A stretch of DNA of 57,827 nt, taken from Actinomycetota bacterium. GTDB lineage: Bacteria; Actinomycetota; Geothermincolia; Geothermincolales; RBG-13-55-18. The first letter of the stretch is position 1; every line of letters begins with the position of its first letter. Made by a program: the position numbers and the translations under genes. Positions 15,925 to 23,030 of this stretch are shown here, piece after piece. The notes beneath the pieces are model-generated. The model was not told where the DNA came from. It was given only the letters and a program-made list of their open reading frames with translations, and searched no databases. The stretch lies in assembly GCA_040757835.1 (NCBI GenBank), contig JBFLWJ010000021.1:1-57827 (forward strand), written 5' to 3'.

Positions 15925-18315
15925 ATGGGTAACAAATCGGCACACAAGCTGCTCGTTCTCTTGGTTGCGGCAGCGCTGCTGCTTGCCGCCTCTTTTGCGT
16001 GCGCCCTTCAGGGCGAGGGCAGGGCGCAGGCCCAGGGCACTTTCAACGATATCGGGAGCCAGCCCGCCGAGATACAGGAGGCCATAGGATATGCGGCCGC
16101 GGCGGGATATATGCAAGGCTACCCCGACGGAGGCTTCCACCCCGCCGAGGCCACATCCAGGATCGATTGCGCCCGTGCCCTGGTGACCATATCCGACCAT
16201 GAGGGAGAGGCCGCGGACCCCTCCATAACCTTCACCGACCTGCCCGCGTCCGACCCCAATTTCATCTGGGCGAACCTGGCGGTGAAGTACGGGCTCCTCG
16301 ACCGTTTAGCGGACGGCTCCTTCGCTCCCGGCCAGGGCGTGCTCTTCGAGCGCGTGGCCATGGGCGCGGCGGCGGCGATGGGCATGGGCGACGCCGCACA
16401 GAACGTGAACAGCCTCATCAGCGGCACTCCCTATTACGGCGGGGCCATGGCCGTGTTCATGGACCTCCGCCTCAAGTACCGCTACAGCAAGGTATGGCCG
16501 GGATGGACCTATCCCAGGGGAGAGATGGCCCTGACGCTGTACCGAATGGACCACGTGGACAGCTGGCGCCCGTGGTACGTCAGGGACAGCTACAGCGCCG
16601 CGCGCTGTGTGCTGCCTCCCGCCACCCCCGGCCAGGCGCAGGCGATGAGCTTCGCATTCGAACGCCTCGGCTGCCCCTATCTCTACGGGGGGGAGCGGGA
16701 TTCCGAGGGTGGGTTCGACTGTTCGGGCTTCGTCTACAACACCCTCTGTATCCGCATGGGCTACCCCATGATGCGCGTGGCCGATGACCAGGCCCGCGAC
16801 GACCGCTATCTCTTCGTCCCCAGGGGAGCGCTGCAGCCGGGTGACGCCATATTCTTCTACGACGAGGCCAACGGCAACCCGACCGATTACATCGGTCATG
16901 CCGGCATGTACGTGGGCAACGGCCTCTTCATCCACTCCGGCAGCTCCAACGGCGGTATAAGCATCGACTGCCTGGACAACAACGACTACTACGGCACCCA
17001 CTTCGCGTGGGGCAGAAGGGTGGTGGGTGGCCCGTACAACGACAGGTTCGACACCTACCTCCTGCTCTATAACCCCTCCGGCCAGGAGCTTCCCGTGGAC
17101 GTACGCTACCTGCGTCCCCAGGCCGCGCCACAGATACAGACCTACGCATTGGCCCCGCATAGCCGCTTCACCGTCCCCGTGGACAACCTCTTCCCCGCCG
17201 ACGAGGTATCGATGGAAGTCAGCGCGCCGTCGCCGGGAGTGGTGGCGGAGCGGGCCATGTACTTCGACTACGAGGGCTGGGCGGACGGCGGCCATGCCGC
17301 GGTGGGGATGGCCCAGGCCACCCTGCACGGCTTTTTCGCGGAGGGCTACACTGGCGACGGTTTCGATACCTGGCTATTGCTGGCCAATCCCGAGGACCGC
17401 GTAGCCCAGGTCGAGGTTACCTACCTCCTCGAGGGGGGAGCACCCGTGGTGAAGACCTATGACCTGGCGCCGGCGAGCCGTTTCACCGTCCTGGTCAACG
17501 GCGTGGCAGGTATCGCGCCCGGGAACGTGGGCATGAGCTTCCGCTCTCTCAACGGGGTCAAGGTGGCGGCGGAGCGCGCCATGTACTTCAATTACGCCGG
17601 CAAGCGCGACGGGCACTGCTCCCAGGCCATAACCGAGACATCGCAGCAGCTCTACCTGGCGGAAGGCTACACGGGGAGTGGCTTCGATACCTGGTTGCTG
17701 CTGGCCAACCCGAACACGGCCGCGGCCGAGGTCCAGATCTCCTACCTGGTGCAGGGCGGCCAGAACGTCACTGAGACCAGGACGGTGCCCGCCCAGTCGC
17801 GCCTGACCGTCTACGCCGAGGACAAGGTGGTGGACAGCTCCTTCGGCACCACCATAACCTCGCTCAACGGTGTAGGCGTGGTGGCGGAGAGGGCTATGTA
17901 CTTCGACTACGGCGGGGGGATGCGGGGCGGCCACTGCTCGGCGGCGGTCAAGCAGCCCAGGAACAGCCTGTGCCTGGCCGAGGGCTACACCGGTGGATAT
18001 TTCGACACCTGGGTCCTCGTGGCCAACCCCAACGGGGGAGACGCCACGGCCCGCCTCACCTTCGCCAGGGAGGACGGGGTCGAGGTGACCAGGGACGTTA
18101 CCATACCCGCCCTTTCTCGGTTCAGCCTGTGCGTGAACCAGGTCCCGGGGCTGGAGGAGTGCGCCTTCTCCACCCGGGTCGACGCGAACCTGCCGGTATT
18201 CGTGGAACGCTCCATGTATTTCTATTACGAGGATTACTCCGGCGGCACCAACTGCCCGGCCCTGCAGGGCCCATCCGAGCACCGTTTCTTCGCCGAGGGT
18301 TATACTGGCGGCTAG
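15925..18315 (+). CDS. SLH-anchored NlpC/P60 hydrolase with tandem C-terminal repeats
   Basis: The 796-aa secreted protein has a signal peptide (KLLVLLVAAALLLAASFACA, residues about 8-27). Two or three SLH-like repeats (about 35-200; FNDIGSQPAEIQEAIGYAAA, GYMQGYPDGGFHP) should bind cell-wall polymer. The NlpC/P60 peptidase follows with Cys266 (DCSGFV), His325 (GHAGMYVG) and a third His337. Four repeats of about 105-107 aa then run from about residue 373, each with FDTWLLLANP, SRFTV and AERAMYF. The gene stops eight residues into a fifth repeat (FAEGYTGG). It probably cleaves peptidoglycan cross-links at the surface. ATG 15925 has GAGGG upstream. Confidence 0.9.
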   Translation: MGNKSAHKLLVLLVAAALLLAASFACALQGEGRAQAQGTFNDIGSQPAEIQEAIGYAAAAGYMQGYPDGGFHPAEATSRIDCARALVTISDHEGEAADPSITFTDLPASDPNFIWANLAVKYGLLDRLADGSFAPGQGVLFERVAMGAAAAMGMGDAAQNVNSLISGTPYYGGAMAVFMDLRLKYRYSKVWPGWTYPRGEMALTLYRMDHVDSWRPWYVRDSYSAARCVLPPATPGQAQAMSFAFERLGCPYLYGGERDSEGGFDCSGFVYNTLCIRMGYPMMRVADDQARDDRYLFVPRGALQPGDAIFFYDEANGNPTDYIGHAGMYVGNGLFIHSGSSNGGISIDCLDNNDYYGTHFAWGRRVVGGPYNDRFDTYLLLYNPSGQELPVDVRYLRPQAAPQIQTYALAPHSRFTVPVDNLFPADEVSMEVSAPSPGVVAERAMYFDYEGWADGGHAAVGMAQATLHGFFAEGYTGDGFDTWLLLANPEDRVAQVEVTYLLEGGAPVVKTYDLAPASRFTVLVNGVAGIAPGNVGMSFRSLNGVKVAAERAMYFNYAGKRDGHCSQAITETSQQLYLAEGYTGSGFDTWLLLANPNTAAAEVQISYLVQGGQNVTETRTVPAQSRLTVYAEDKVVDSSFGTTITSLNGVGVVAERAMYFDYGGGMRGGHCSAAVKQPRNSLCLAEGYTGGYFDTWVLVANPNGGDATARLTFAREDGVEVTRDVTIPALSRFSLCVNQVPGLEECAFSTRVDANLPVFVERSMYFYYEDYSGGTNCPALQGPSEHRFFAEGYTGG

Positions 18316-18352
18316 CGGCGGTCCATGCCGCGGAAAGGAGCGGACCCTCGCC

Positions 18353-18745
18353 TTGACAGCGCTCAAAGACCGGCCGAGCCTGGAGGAATTCGAGGACCTG
18401 GTGGAAGAGGCCCTTGCCGCCTTCCCCGAAGAGTTCCAGCGCCTGGCCTTCGACAATCTAGCCATCGTCGTGGAGGATATCGCCTCACCCGCCGATGCAG
18501 ACAGCGCGGGTGTGCGGGACCCCATGCACCTGTTGGGGATCTATTCCGGAGTACCTTACACGCAGTGGGGGAGAGACCACTTCGTGCACGCTCCGGACGT
18601 CATAAGGATCTACCGCCTGCCAATCCTGTCCGAGGCGCGCACCGATGAGGAGATCCGCGAGAAAGTGCGCAACGTGGTACTTCACGAACTGGGTCACCGC
18701 GCCGGCCTGGACGAGAGGAAACTCCGGGACCTCGGCATATATTAG
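18353..18745 (+). CDS. Minimal zincin-type metallopeptidase family protein
   Basis: The 130-aa protein carries VVLHELGHRAGLDERKLRDLG near the C-terminus, the HExxHxxGxDxxxL motif of the short zincin family formerly called DUF1025. Normal family length is 110-140 aa. The two His and the distal Asp should bind zinc; the substrate is unknown and members are cytosolic. It begins with a TTG 37 nt after the surface hydrolase; AAAGGAG lies about 13 nt upstream, so the start is uncertain. Confidence 0.85.
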   Translation: MTALKDRPSLEEFEDLVEEALAAFPEEFQRLAFDNLAIVVEDIASPADADSAGVRDPMHLLGIYSGVPYTQWGRDHFVHAPDVIRIYRLPILSEARTDEEIREKVRNVVLHELGHRAGLDERKLRDLGIY

Positions 18746-18756
18746 AGCGACCTATC

Positions 18757-18853
18757 GATGGGGTCAGCCCCTGACATGTGACATTTACTCGATCTGACAA
18801 GATTGAAGTAGATACCGCCATTTAAATGTCACATGTCAGGGGCTGACCCCATC
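18757..18853. repeat. Perfect 31-bp inverted-repeat element between convergent genes
   Basis: Bases 18757-18787 and 18823-18853 are perfect reverse complements (outer end GATGGGGTCAGCCCCTGAC), separated by 35 nt. This is a REP/MITE-like palindrome with a GGGGTCAG end shared by other repeats here. Its right end overlaps the stop codon of the leftward ATPase gene by 2 nt, and GGCTGACCCC occurs again just beyond (18857-18866), a possible insertion duplication. It could also act as a bidirectional terminator. Confidence 0.85.
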
Positions 18854-19601
18854 AGAGGCTGACCCCGCCGGACAGGGCGGCGCCGAGGGCGCCCACGATC
18901 TGCGGGTCCTCGGGGATGGAAAGCGGAAGGCCCAGCCTCTTCTCCAGCAGGGTCGCGAGACAGGGATTGCGCGCCACCCCGCCCGCGAAGACCACCTCCC
19001 GCTCTATGCCAACCCTCTTCATCAGGGACACGGAACGGTCGCAGATGGCCTCGTGCAGCCCGCGGGCGATCTCCGGCCGGGGGGTGCCGCGGGCGATGAG
19101 CCCGGTCACCTCGGATTCGGCGAAGACCGTGCACATGCTGGAGATCTTCACCTCCGCCTCGGTCTCCAGGGCAATACGCCCCATCTCATCGAGGGACAGT
19201 CCCATGGCGGCGGCCATGACCTCGAGGAACTTACCGGTGCCCGCGGCGCAGCGGTCGTTCATCTGGAAGTCGATCACCTTGCCGCCGGGACCCAGGGAGA
19301 TGGCCTTGGTGTCCTGCCCGCCGATGTCGAGGATGGTGCGGCAGTCGGGAAAGAAGCGGTGGCAGCCCAGGGCGAAGGCCTTGATCTCCGTGATGGTGCG
19401 GTCGGCGAAGTTGGCCTGGGCCAGGTGGCGGCCGTATCCAGTGGCCACCAGGACGTCGAAATCCCTTCCCTCCAGGAGCAGGCGGCACTGCTCCAGGGGG
19501 TCGAAGGTGGTCTCCACCACCTCGCCGCGCAGGATGTCGCCGCCATCCACCTCCACCAGGGCAATGGTGCGCGAGCCGATATCCAGACCTCCGATGGCCA
19601 C
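18852..19601 (-). CDS. ATPase activator of 2-hydroxyacyl-CoA dehydratase/double-cubane type
   Basis: The 249-aa BadF/BcrA/HgdC-family ASKHA ATPase starts GGLDIGSRTIALVEVD and has LDIGGQDTKAI. The two Cys that hold the bridging [4Fe-4S] cluster of the homodimer are Cys118 (NDRCAAGTGKF) and Cys157 (SSMCTVFAESEV). It would use ATP hydrolysis to push a low-potential electron into its partner, here the adjacent double-cubane protein. Its C-terminus (GGVSL) ends inside a REP-like element. It lies 154 bp downstream of its partner gene on the same strand. Confidence 0.92.
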   Translation of the reverse strand: MAIGGLDIGSRTIALVEVDGGDILRGEVVETTFDPLEQCRLLLEGRDFDVLVATGYGRHLAQANFADRTITEIKAFALGCHRFFPDCRTILDIGGQDTKAISLGPGGKVIDFQMNDRCAAGTGKFLEVMAAAMGLSLDEMGRIALETEAEVKISSMCTVFAESEVTGLIARGTPRPEIARGLHEAICDRSVSLMKRVGIEREVVFAGGVARNPCLATLLEKRLGLPLSIPEDPQIVGALGAALSGGVSL

Positions 19602-19755
19602 TGTTTTCTCCAGGCTTTACTCATGGGGGGCGCATGCCCTGCGAGCAGGCAGTTCGCTCCCGGCAGGCTTTCACCAAACGCATGATACCACATGCGCCGG
19701 GATCGGGCCGCCTTTACCGGCCTGCCTCCTCTGCATGGAAGCCCGACCGTATAGC

Positions 19756-21042
19756 TTACAGCTTGTCCTTGCCGCCCACCATCTCGATGAGCGCCTGGAC
19801 GCGGGTAGAGAGCTGACCTACGTCCTCGGTGCTGTAGTCGGTCTCCAGGTAGAGGAAGGGTATGCCCATCTCCTCCATGTCCTGTTTTACCTTGTAGGCT
19901 TCGACGGTATAGGGCCCGCAGAACTGCAGCGCGTAATAGACCACGGCGTCGATGGAATAGTCGCGCACCAGCTCCTTGATGTGCTCGAGCCTCTCGGGGT
20001 TGGGGGTGAAGACGGCACAGTCGATGAGCATGTAGCGGTCGGCGATGGCATCGAGCAGCGCGTCCATGTCCGCGGCGCCCTCGTCCACCAGGTGGCGGAA
20101 GTAGCGGATGCCGGTACACATCTCGTCCATGGCCACCAGGGCACCGGAGGTCTCGATGATGGACGCCACCTTCCAGTTGGGGATGGCCATGGGGCAGCCG
20201 GAGAGCAGGATTCGGGGCCGGTGGGCGCCGCCGATGGATCCCCCGGAAGATTTCCGCTCCTCGAGTTCGCCCGTGAGGGCATCGATCTTCTCCGTCAGCC
20301 GCACCGGGTCGTCGTAGAAGGCTATCTGGTTGATGAGCAGGGCATCGCGGCCGGAGATTAACGGCGGGTCGCTCTTGCGCAGTTCGGCCAGGCGCAGCAG
20401 GGCCGCGCGCTTGGCGTTGACCACCCTGACCGCCTCGCGCAGGGAATCCTCGGCGATCTTCTTCCCCGTGAGCTCCTCCAGCCGGGAGACCAGGCGTCGC
20501 ACCTCTTCCCTCCACAGGTTACGGTCCACTTCCGCCTTGCGCTGGGGGAGTTCCATGACGTGGACGGGCTGGAAATCGTTTAATATCTCGTAATACTTCT
20601 TCTTGCCGTCGCAGGTGGTCTCGCCCACCAGTAGGTCGCAGGACTCGATGTACGGGCAGACCTTAGCCAGCTTGAAGCCCAGCGAGGACTTGATGAGGGA
20701 ACATATATTGCGGGGGAGGTATTTCTCGGCCTCCTCCGCCGCGACCTGGGCCCCGGCACAGAGCCCAACGCAGATGCCGCCGGCGGCGATGACCAGCTCC
20801 TCCGGTACGTAGGTACAGAAGGTACCCACCACCACGCCACCTGACTTGCGGTGGTCTACGAGTTCCTTGACCCGCAGCCCGTGGATCTCCGAGAACACGA
20901 AATCGAAGTACTCCATTCCGGCCGGGCGTCCCTCCTGGCTCAGGATCGCCTCGCCATAGAGCGGCGGCAATACCTCCAGCAGGCCTTCGTGGGCCGCCAG
21001 GTCAAGTCCCAGTTCCTCCCACATCCCGTGATAATCGGCCAT
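19756..21042 (-). CDS. Double-cubane cluster protein (HgdB/BcrC-like single subunit)
   Basis: The 428-aa protein belongs to the 2-hydroxyacyl-CoA dehydratase component/BcrBC superfamily (VVVGTFCTYVPEELVIAAGG, VCPYIESCDLLVGETTCDGK, SGCPMAIPNWK). As a single-subunit member beside one activator it matches the DCCP layout known from Carboxydothermus, whose [8Fe-9S] cluster reduces small molecules such as acetylene in vitro. Visible Cys are 76, 91, 95, 114, 129, 135, 144, 283, 309, 342 and 375, enough for the cluster. A true acyl-CoA dehydratase would need a second, different subunit, which is absent. The physiological substrate is unknown. DUF3343 lies 24 nt upstream. Confidence 0.9.
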   Translation of the reverse strand: MADYHGMWEELGLDLAAHEGLLEVLPPLYGEAILSQEGRPAGMEYFDFVFSEIHGLRVKELVDHRKSGGVVVGTFCTYVPEELVIAAGGICVGLCAGAQVAAEEAEKYLPRNICSLIKSSLGFKLAKVCPYIESCDLLVGETTCDGKKKYYEILNDFQPVHVMELPQRKAEVDRNLWREEVRRLVSRLEELTGKKIAEDSLREAVRVVNAKRAALLRLAELRKSDPPLISGRDALLINQIAFYDDPVRLTEKIDALTGELEERKSSGGSIGGAHRPRILLSGCPMAIPNWKVASIIETSGALVAMDEMCTGIRYFRHLVDEGAADMDALLDAIADRYMLIDCAVFTPNPERLEHIKELVRDYSIDAVVYYALQFCGPYTVEAYKVKQDMEEMGIPFLYLETDYSTEDVGQLSTRVQALIEMVGGKDKL

Positions 21043-21066
21043 GTTCCCTCCTGTTCCTGTTTGCTG

Positions 21067-21309
21067 CTACAACCAGCGTGAGCGGTAAGGCTCGATGCCC
21101 GCGAAAACGACGCCGCCCGCATCCAGCGCCACGCGAGCCTCGTCACCCAGTGCGGGCTCTATGCGCAGGGAGATGCCGCAGTCGACGCTGAACTCCCTGG
21201 GCGTGTTGATGACCGAGTGCTCTATACCCGCGTCCTTGAGAACTTTTTCGCCCCTCAAAGCCTGGTGGGTGGATTCGAAGAAGATGACGAGGCAATTGTC
21301 AGCAACCAT
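21067..21309 (-). CDS. DUF3343 putative Se/S-carrier-like protein
   Basis: The 80-aa protein (CLVIFFESTHQALRGEKVL, VINTPREFSVDCGISLRI) is a DUF3343 member. The CGISLR motif with its Cys and the opening Phe-x-Ser-Thr are the family's features. DUF3343 proteins sit beside selenium/sulfur-transfer and HgdC-type genes, and a carrier role has been suggested but not proven. I chose the ATG at 21309; no Shine-Dalgarno precedes it, and a likely -10 lies only 11 nt upstream, so the mRNA may be leaderless. It heads the double-cubane operon. Confidence 0.82.
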   Translation of the reverse strand: MVADNCLVIFFESTHQALRGEKVLKDAGIEHSVINTPREFSVDCGISLRIEPALGDEARVALDAGGVVFAGIEPYRSRWL

Positions 21310-21332
21310 AATATTTAATAATAGTAAATATT
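21310..21332 (-). promoter_or_regulatory. AT-rich promoter/inverted repeat of DUF3343-DCCP operon
   Basis: Read leftward, TACTAT (plus-strand ATAGTA, 21321-21326) is a good -10 that would start transcription within a few bases of the ATG. There is no good -35. AATATTTA (21310-21317) and TAAATATT (21325-21332) form an 8-bp inverted repeat across it. The flank TTTATTGAATATTTACTAT closely resembles TTTAGTGAATATTACTAT in front of the small gene at 21758, suggesting co-regulation. Confidence 0.5.
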
Positions 21333-21575
21333 CAATAAACTTATCATGCCCATAATACACGGCACCGCGGGGGTTGGCAACGGTATCTTTGGTCACGTGT
21401 CCCGGCGCGTCATCGCACAAACGATGCATGCCCGCGGGGATGGCCGGGCGCTATCCCCGCCCCGGGATCTATCGATAACGCCGGTCCCAGGGGCCGGGAA
21501 GGTAACCGCGCTCTATGTGTGCGGTCATGAGAGGACAGCAGAGGGAACAGGGGAGGTGTACGGGGCTTTTCTCGC

Positions 21576-21758
21576 CTATTCTCCTACTTCGCAGGGGACG
21601 TTGATCAATCTGTCCATCATGGGAAGGTCGAGGAAGAGCTTCCTTGTCTCCTCGTCGGAGAAGAGGATGAGGTCGACAAAGCCCCCATAGATATGGCGGC
21701 TTTCGTCCTCAATGGGCTTTCCCATGTATAATCTTTCGATCTCATCTTCGCTGTACAT
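21576..21758 (-). CDS. Small protein, paralogue A (MYS-E-GKP family)
   Basis: The 60-aa product begins MYSEDEIERLYMGKPIEDES and ends acidic, with no Cys-rich, signal or membrane feature. It shares its first 20 or so residues with the neighbouring 56-aa product at 22066 (MYSDHEVECMYLGKPFEER). I recognise no known family. The ATG at 21758 has GAGG 4 nt upstream and follows a near-consensus promoter with a 5' leader of about 35 nt. Context suggests a function tied to the double-cubane operon or to the XRE-cupin regulator. Confidence 0.65.
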   Translation of the reverse strand: MYSEDEIERLYMGKPIEDESRHIYGGFVDLILFSDEETRKLFLDLPMMDRLINVPCEVGE

Positions 21759-21799
21759 CGGCCTCAACGTTTCTCTTTAGTAAAACATACTTCGTTATC

Positions 21800-21828
21800 A
21801 TAGTAATATTCACTAAACCGCGTGTCAA
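21800..21828 (-). promoter_or_regulatory. Sigma-70 promoter of small gene A
   Basis: Read leftward: TTGACA (complement of 21823-21828), a 17-bp spacer, and TACTAT (complement of 21800-21805). Transcription would begin about 35 nt before the start codon. The spacer element GTTTAGTGAATAT has relatives in the two neighbouring promoters. Confidence 0.75.
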
Positions 21829-21895
21829 GTTATTCCACTTGACATAGAATATCACGCTCACCTGCGCAAACGTTCCGCTACGCCTCGCCTTATGC

Positions 21896-22066
21896 CTACC
21901 CCGCTGCGGCCACGAGCAGCGGCATCCGGGGAAGTTCCGGAGACTTCTGCGGTTCCTCCGTTCCGAGGGGCGGTGACTCCTTGCCATGGCGGTCTTCACC
22001 GTGGAGGTTCCTCTCCTCGAACGGCTTTCCCAGGTACATGCACTCCACCTCATGATCGCTGTACAT
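21896..22066 (-). CDS. Small protein, paralogue B (MYS-E-GKP family)
   Basis: This 56-aa reading frame starts MYSDHEVECMYLGKPFEERN and ends LPLLVAAAG. Its N-terminus matches the small gene at 21758 at about 60% of 18 positions, and the rest diverges, as if the 3' part was replaced or is drifting. GGGGTG precedes the ATG by about 7 nt. It has a TTGACA-17-TACTCT promoter with the same leader length as its paralogue, which argues for a real duplicated gene rather than chance. Function unknown; it may be a decaying copy. Confidence 0.5.
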   Translation of the reverse strand: MYSDHEVECMYLGKPFEERNLHGEDRHGKESPPLGTEEPQKSPELPRMPLLVAAAG

Positions 22067-22108
22067 CGTGTTCACCCCGTTTCATATAGAATAACAATTT
22101 CTAAGTTA

Positions 22109-22137
22109 AGAGTAATATAGAGAAACTTTTCTGTCAA
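22109..22137 (-). promoter_or_regulatory. Sigma-70 promoter of small gene B
   Basis: Read leftward: TTGACA (complement of 22132-22137), a 17-bp spacer, TACTCT (complement of 22109-22114). The geometry and GTTT-CTC-ATAT spacer resemble the promoter at 21800-21828, indicating the promoter was duplicated with the gene. Confidence 0.72.
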
Positions 22138-22162
22138 CAGTCATGATTGGGTATGAAGATAG

Positions 22163-22172
22163 AACAATTGTT
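22163..22172. promoter_or_regulatory. AACAATTGTT palindrome between divergent small gene B and XRE-cupin gene
   Basis: A perfect 10-bp palindrome lies in the AT-rich divergent region. A second imperfect one, CTATT-CTATAC-AATAG, occurs near 22218-22233, about 30-45 bp upstream of the XRE-cupin start. Either could bind that regulator. Confidence 0.35.
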
Positions 22173-22261
22173 ATTTTCCAGATATGCAAGGTTATAGTAT
22201 TTTCCCGGATCACGGTCTATTCTATACAATAGAGAAAACAACGTTTCCGAGGGGGTGGAGC

Positions 22262-22798
22262 ATGGAGGACATCGGGGGTAAGTTAAAGGAGCTGAGGCAG
22301 AGCAGGAAGCTCTCCATCCGGAAAGTATCCGAGGCGACGGGATTCTCCATCTCCTTTCTGAGCAAGCTGGAGAACGGCAAGAGCAGCATCACCATTAAGA
22401 ACCTCATCAAGTTGACGAACTTCTACGGCGTGACCCTTGCCGACATCTTCTCGGACGAGACGGCGCGCAAGATCGCCTTCCGCAAGGAGGAGAGGAAGAA
22501 GGTCGACAGCCCGGAATCACTGACCCTGGAACTCCTCGTGGACGAGACGGGTGTCGAAATGGAACCCCTGCTGGGAACCTTCAAGGCGCACGCCAGATAT
22601 ATCGACCCCATAGAGCACGGCGGGGAGGAGTTCGCCATGGTACTGAAGGGCGAGTTCCGTTTCGAGCTTGGCAGCACCGCCCATCACCTGCGGGAGGGCG
22701 ACTGCGTCTACTTCCAGGGGGCGCAGTCACACGGCTGGGAGAACCTCTCGGGTGAAGAGGGCAGCCTGCTCATGGTCATCACCCCGCCCAGCGTCTGA
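22262..22798 (+). CDS. XRE-family regulator with C-terminal cupin
   Basis: The 178-aa protein has an N-terminal HTH (KLKELRQSRKLSIRKVSEAT, then ISFLSKLENGKSSITIKNL) and a C-terminal cupin (HGGEEFAMVLKGEFRFELG, HHLREGDCVYFQGAQSHGWEN). XRE-cupin regulators sense small ligands such as amines, amino acids or sulfur compounds and usually regulate neighbouring genes. It diverges from the small paralogous genes and lies 232 bp before the heliorhodopsin. The ATG at 22262 follows GAGGGGG. Confidence 0.9.
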   Translation: MEDIGGKLKELRQSRKLSIRKVSEATGFSISFLSKLENGKSSITIKNLIKLTNFYGVTLADIFSDETARKIAFRKEERKKVDSPESLTLELLVDETGVEMEPLLGTFKAHARYIDPIEHGGEEFAMVLKGEFRFELGSTAHHLREGDCVYFQGAQSHGWENLSGEEGSLLMVITPPSV

Positions 22799-23030
22799 GC
22801 GCTCACGCCCCGGCACCATGCGCGAGTACCGCGTGGAGGCGGTCTCTGCGGTGCCGCCGGATGCCGTCACATATCCACGTGGCCTTCACCACCGGATTTT
22901 ACCGTGCTGGAACCGACGGGACAGCTCACCCCGTTTAACCCCGGCTCTCGCAGGTAAGAATGGTATTCGGAAGACGGGGGCCGCAGGATGGCCCGACATC
23001 CCGCGGTGGCCAGGAGCCAGGAGGTAAACC

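Noticed and set aside
19756..21042. Benzoyl-CoA reductase or (R)-2-hydroxyglutaryl-CoA dehydratase
   Set aside because: Those need two different catalytic subunits plus the activator; only one subunit and one activator are here.
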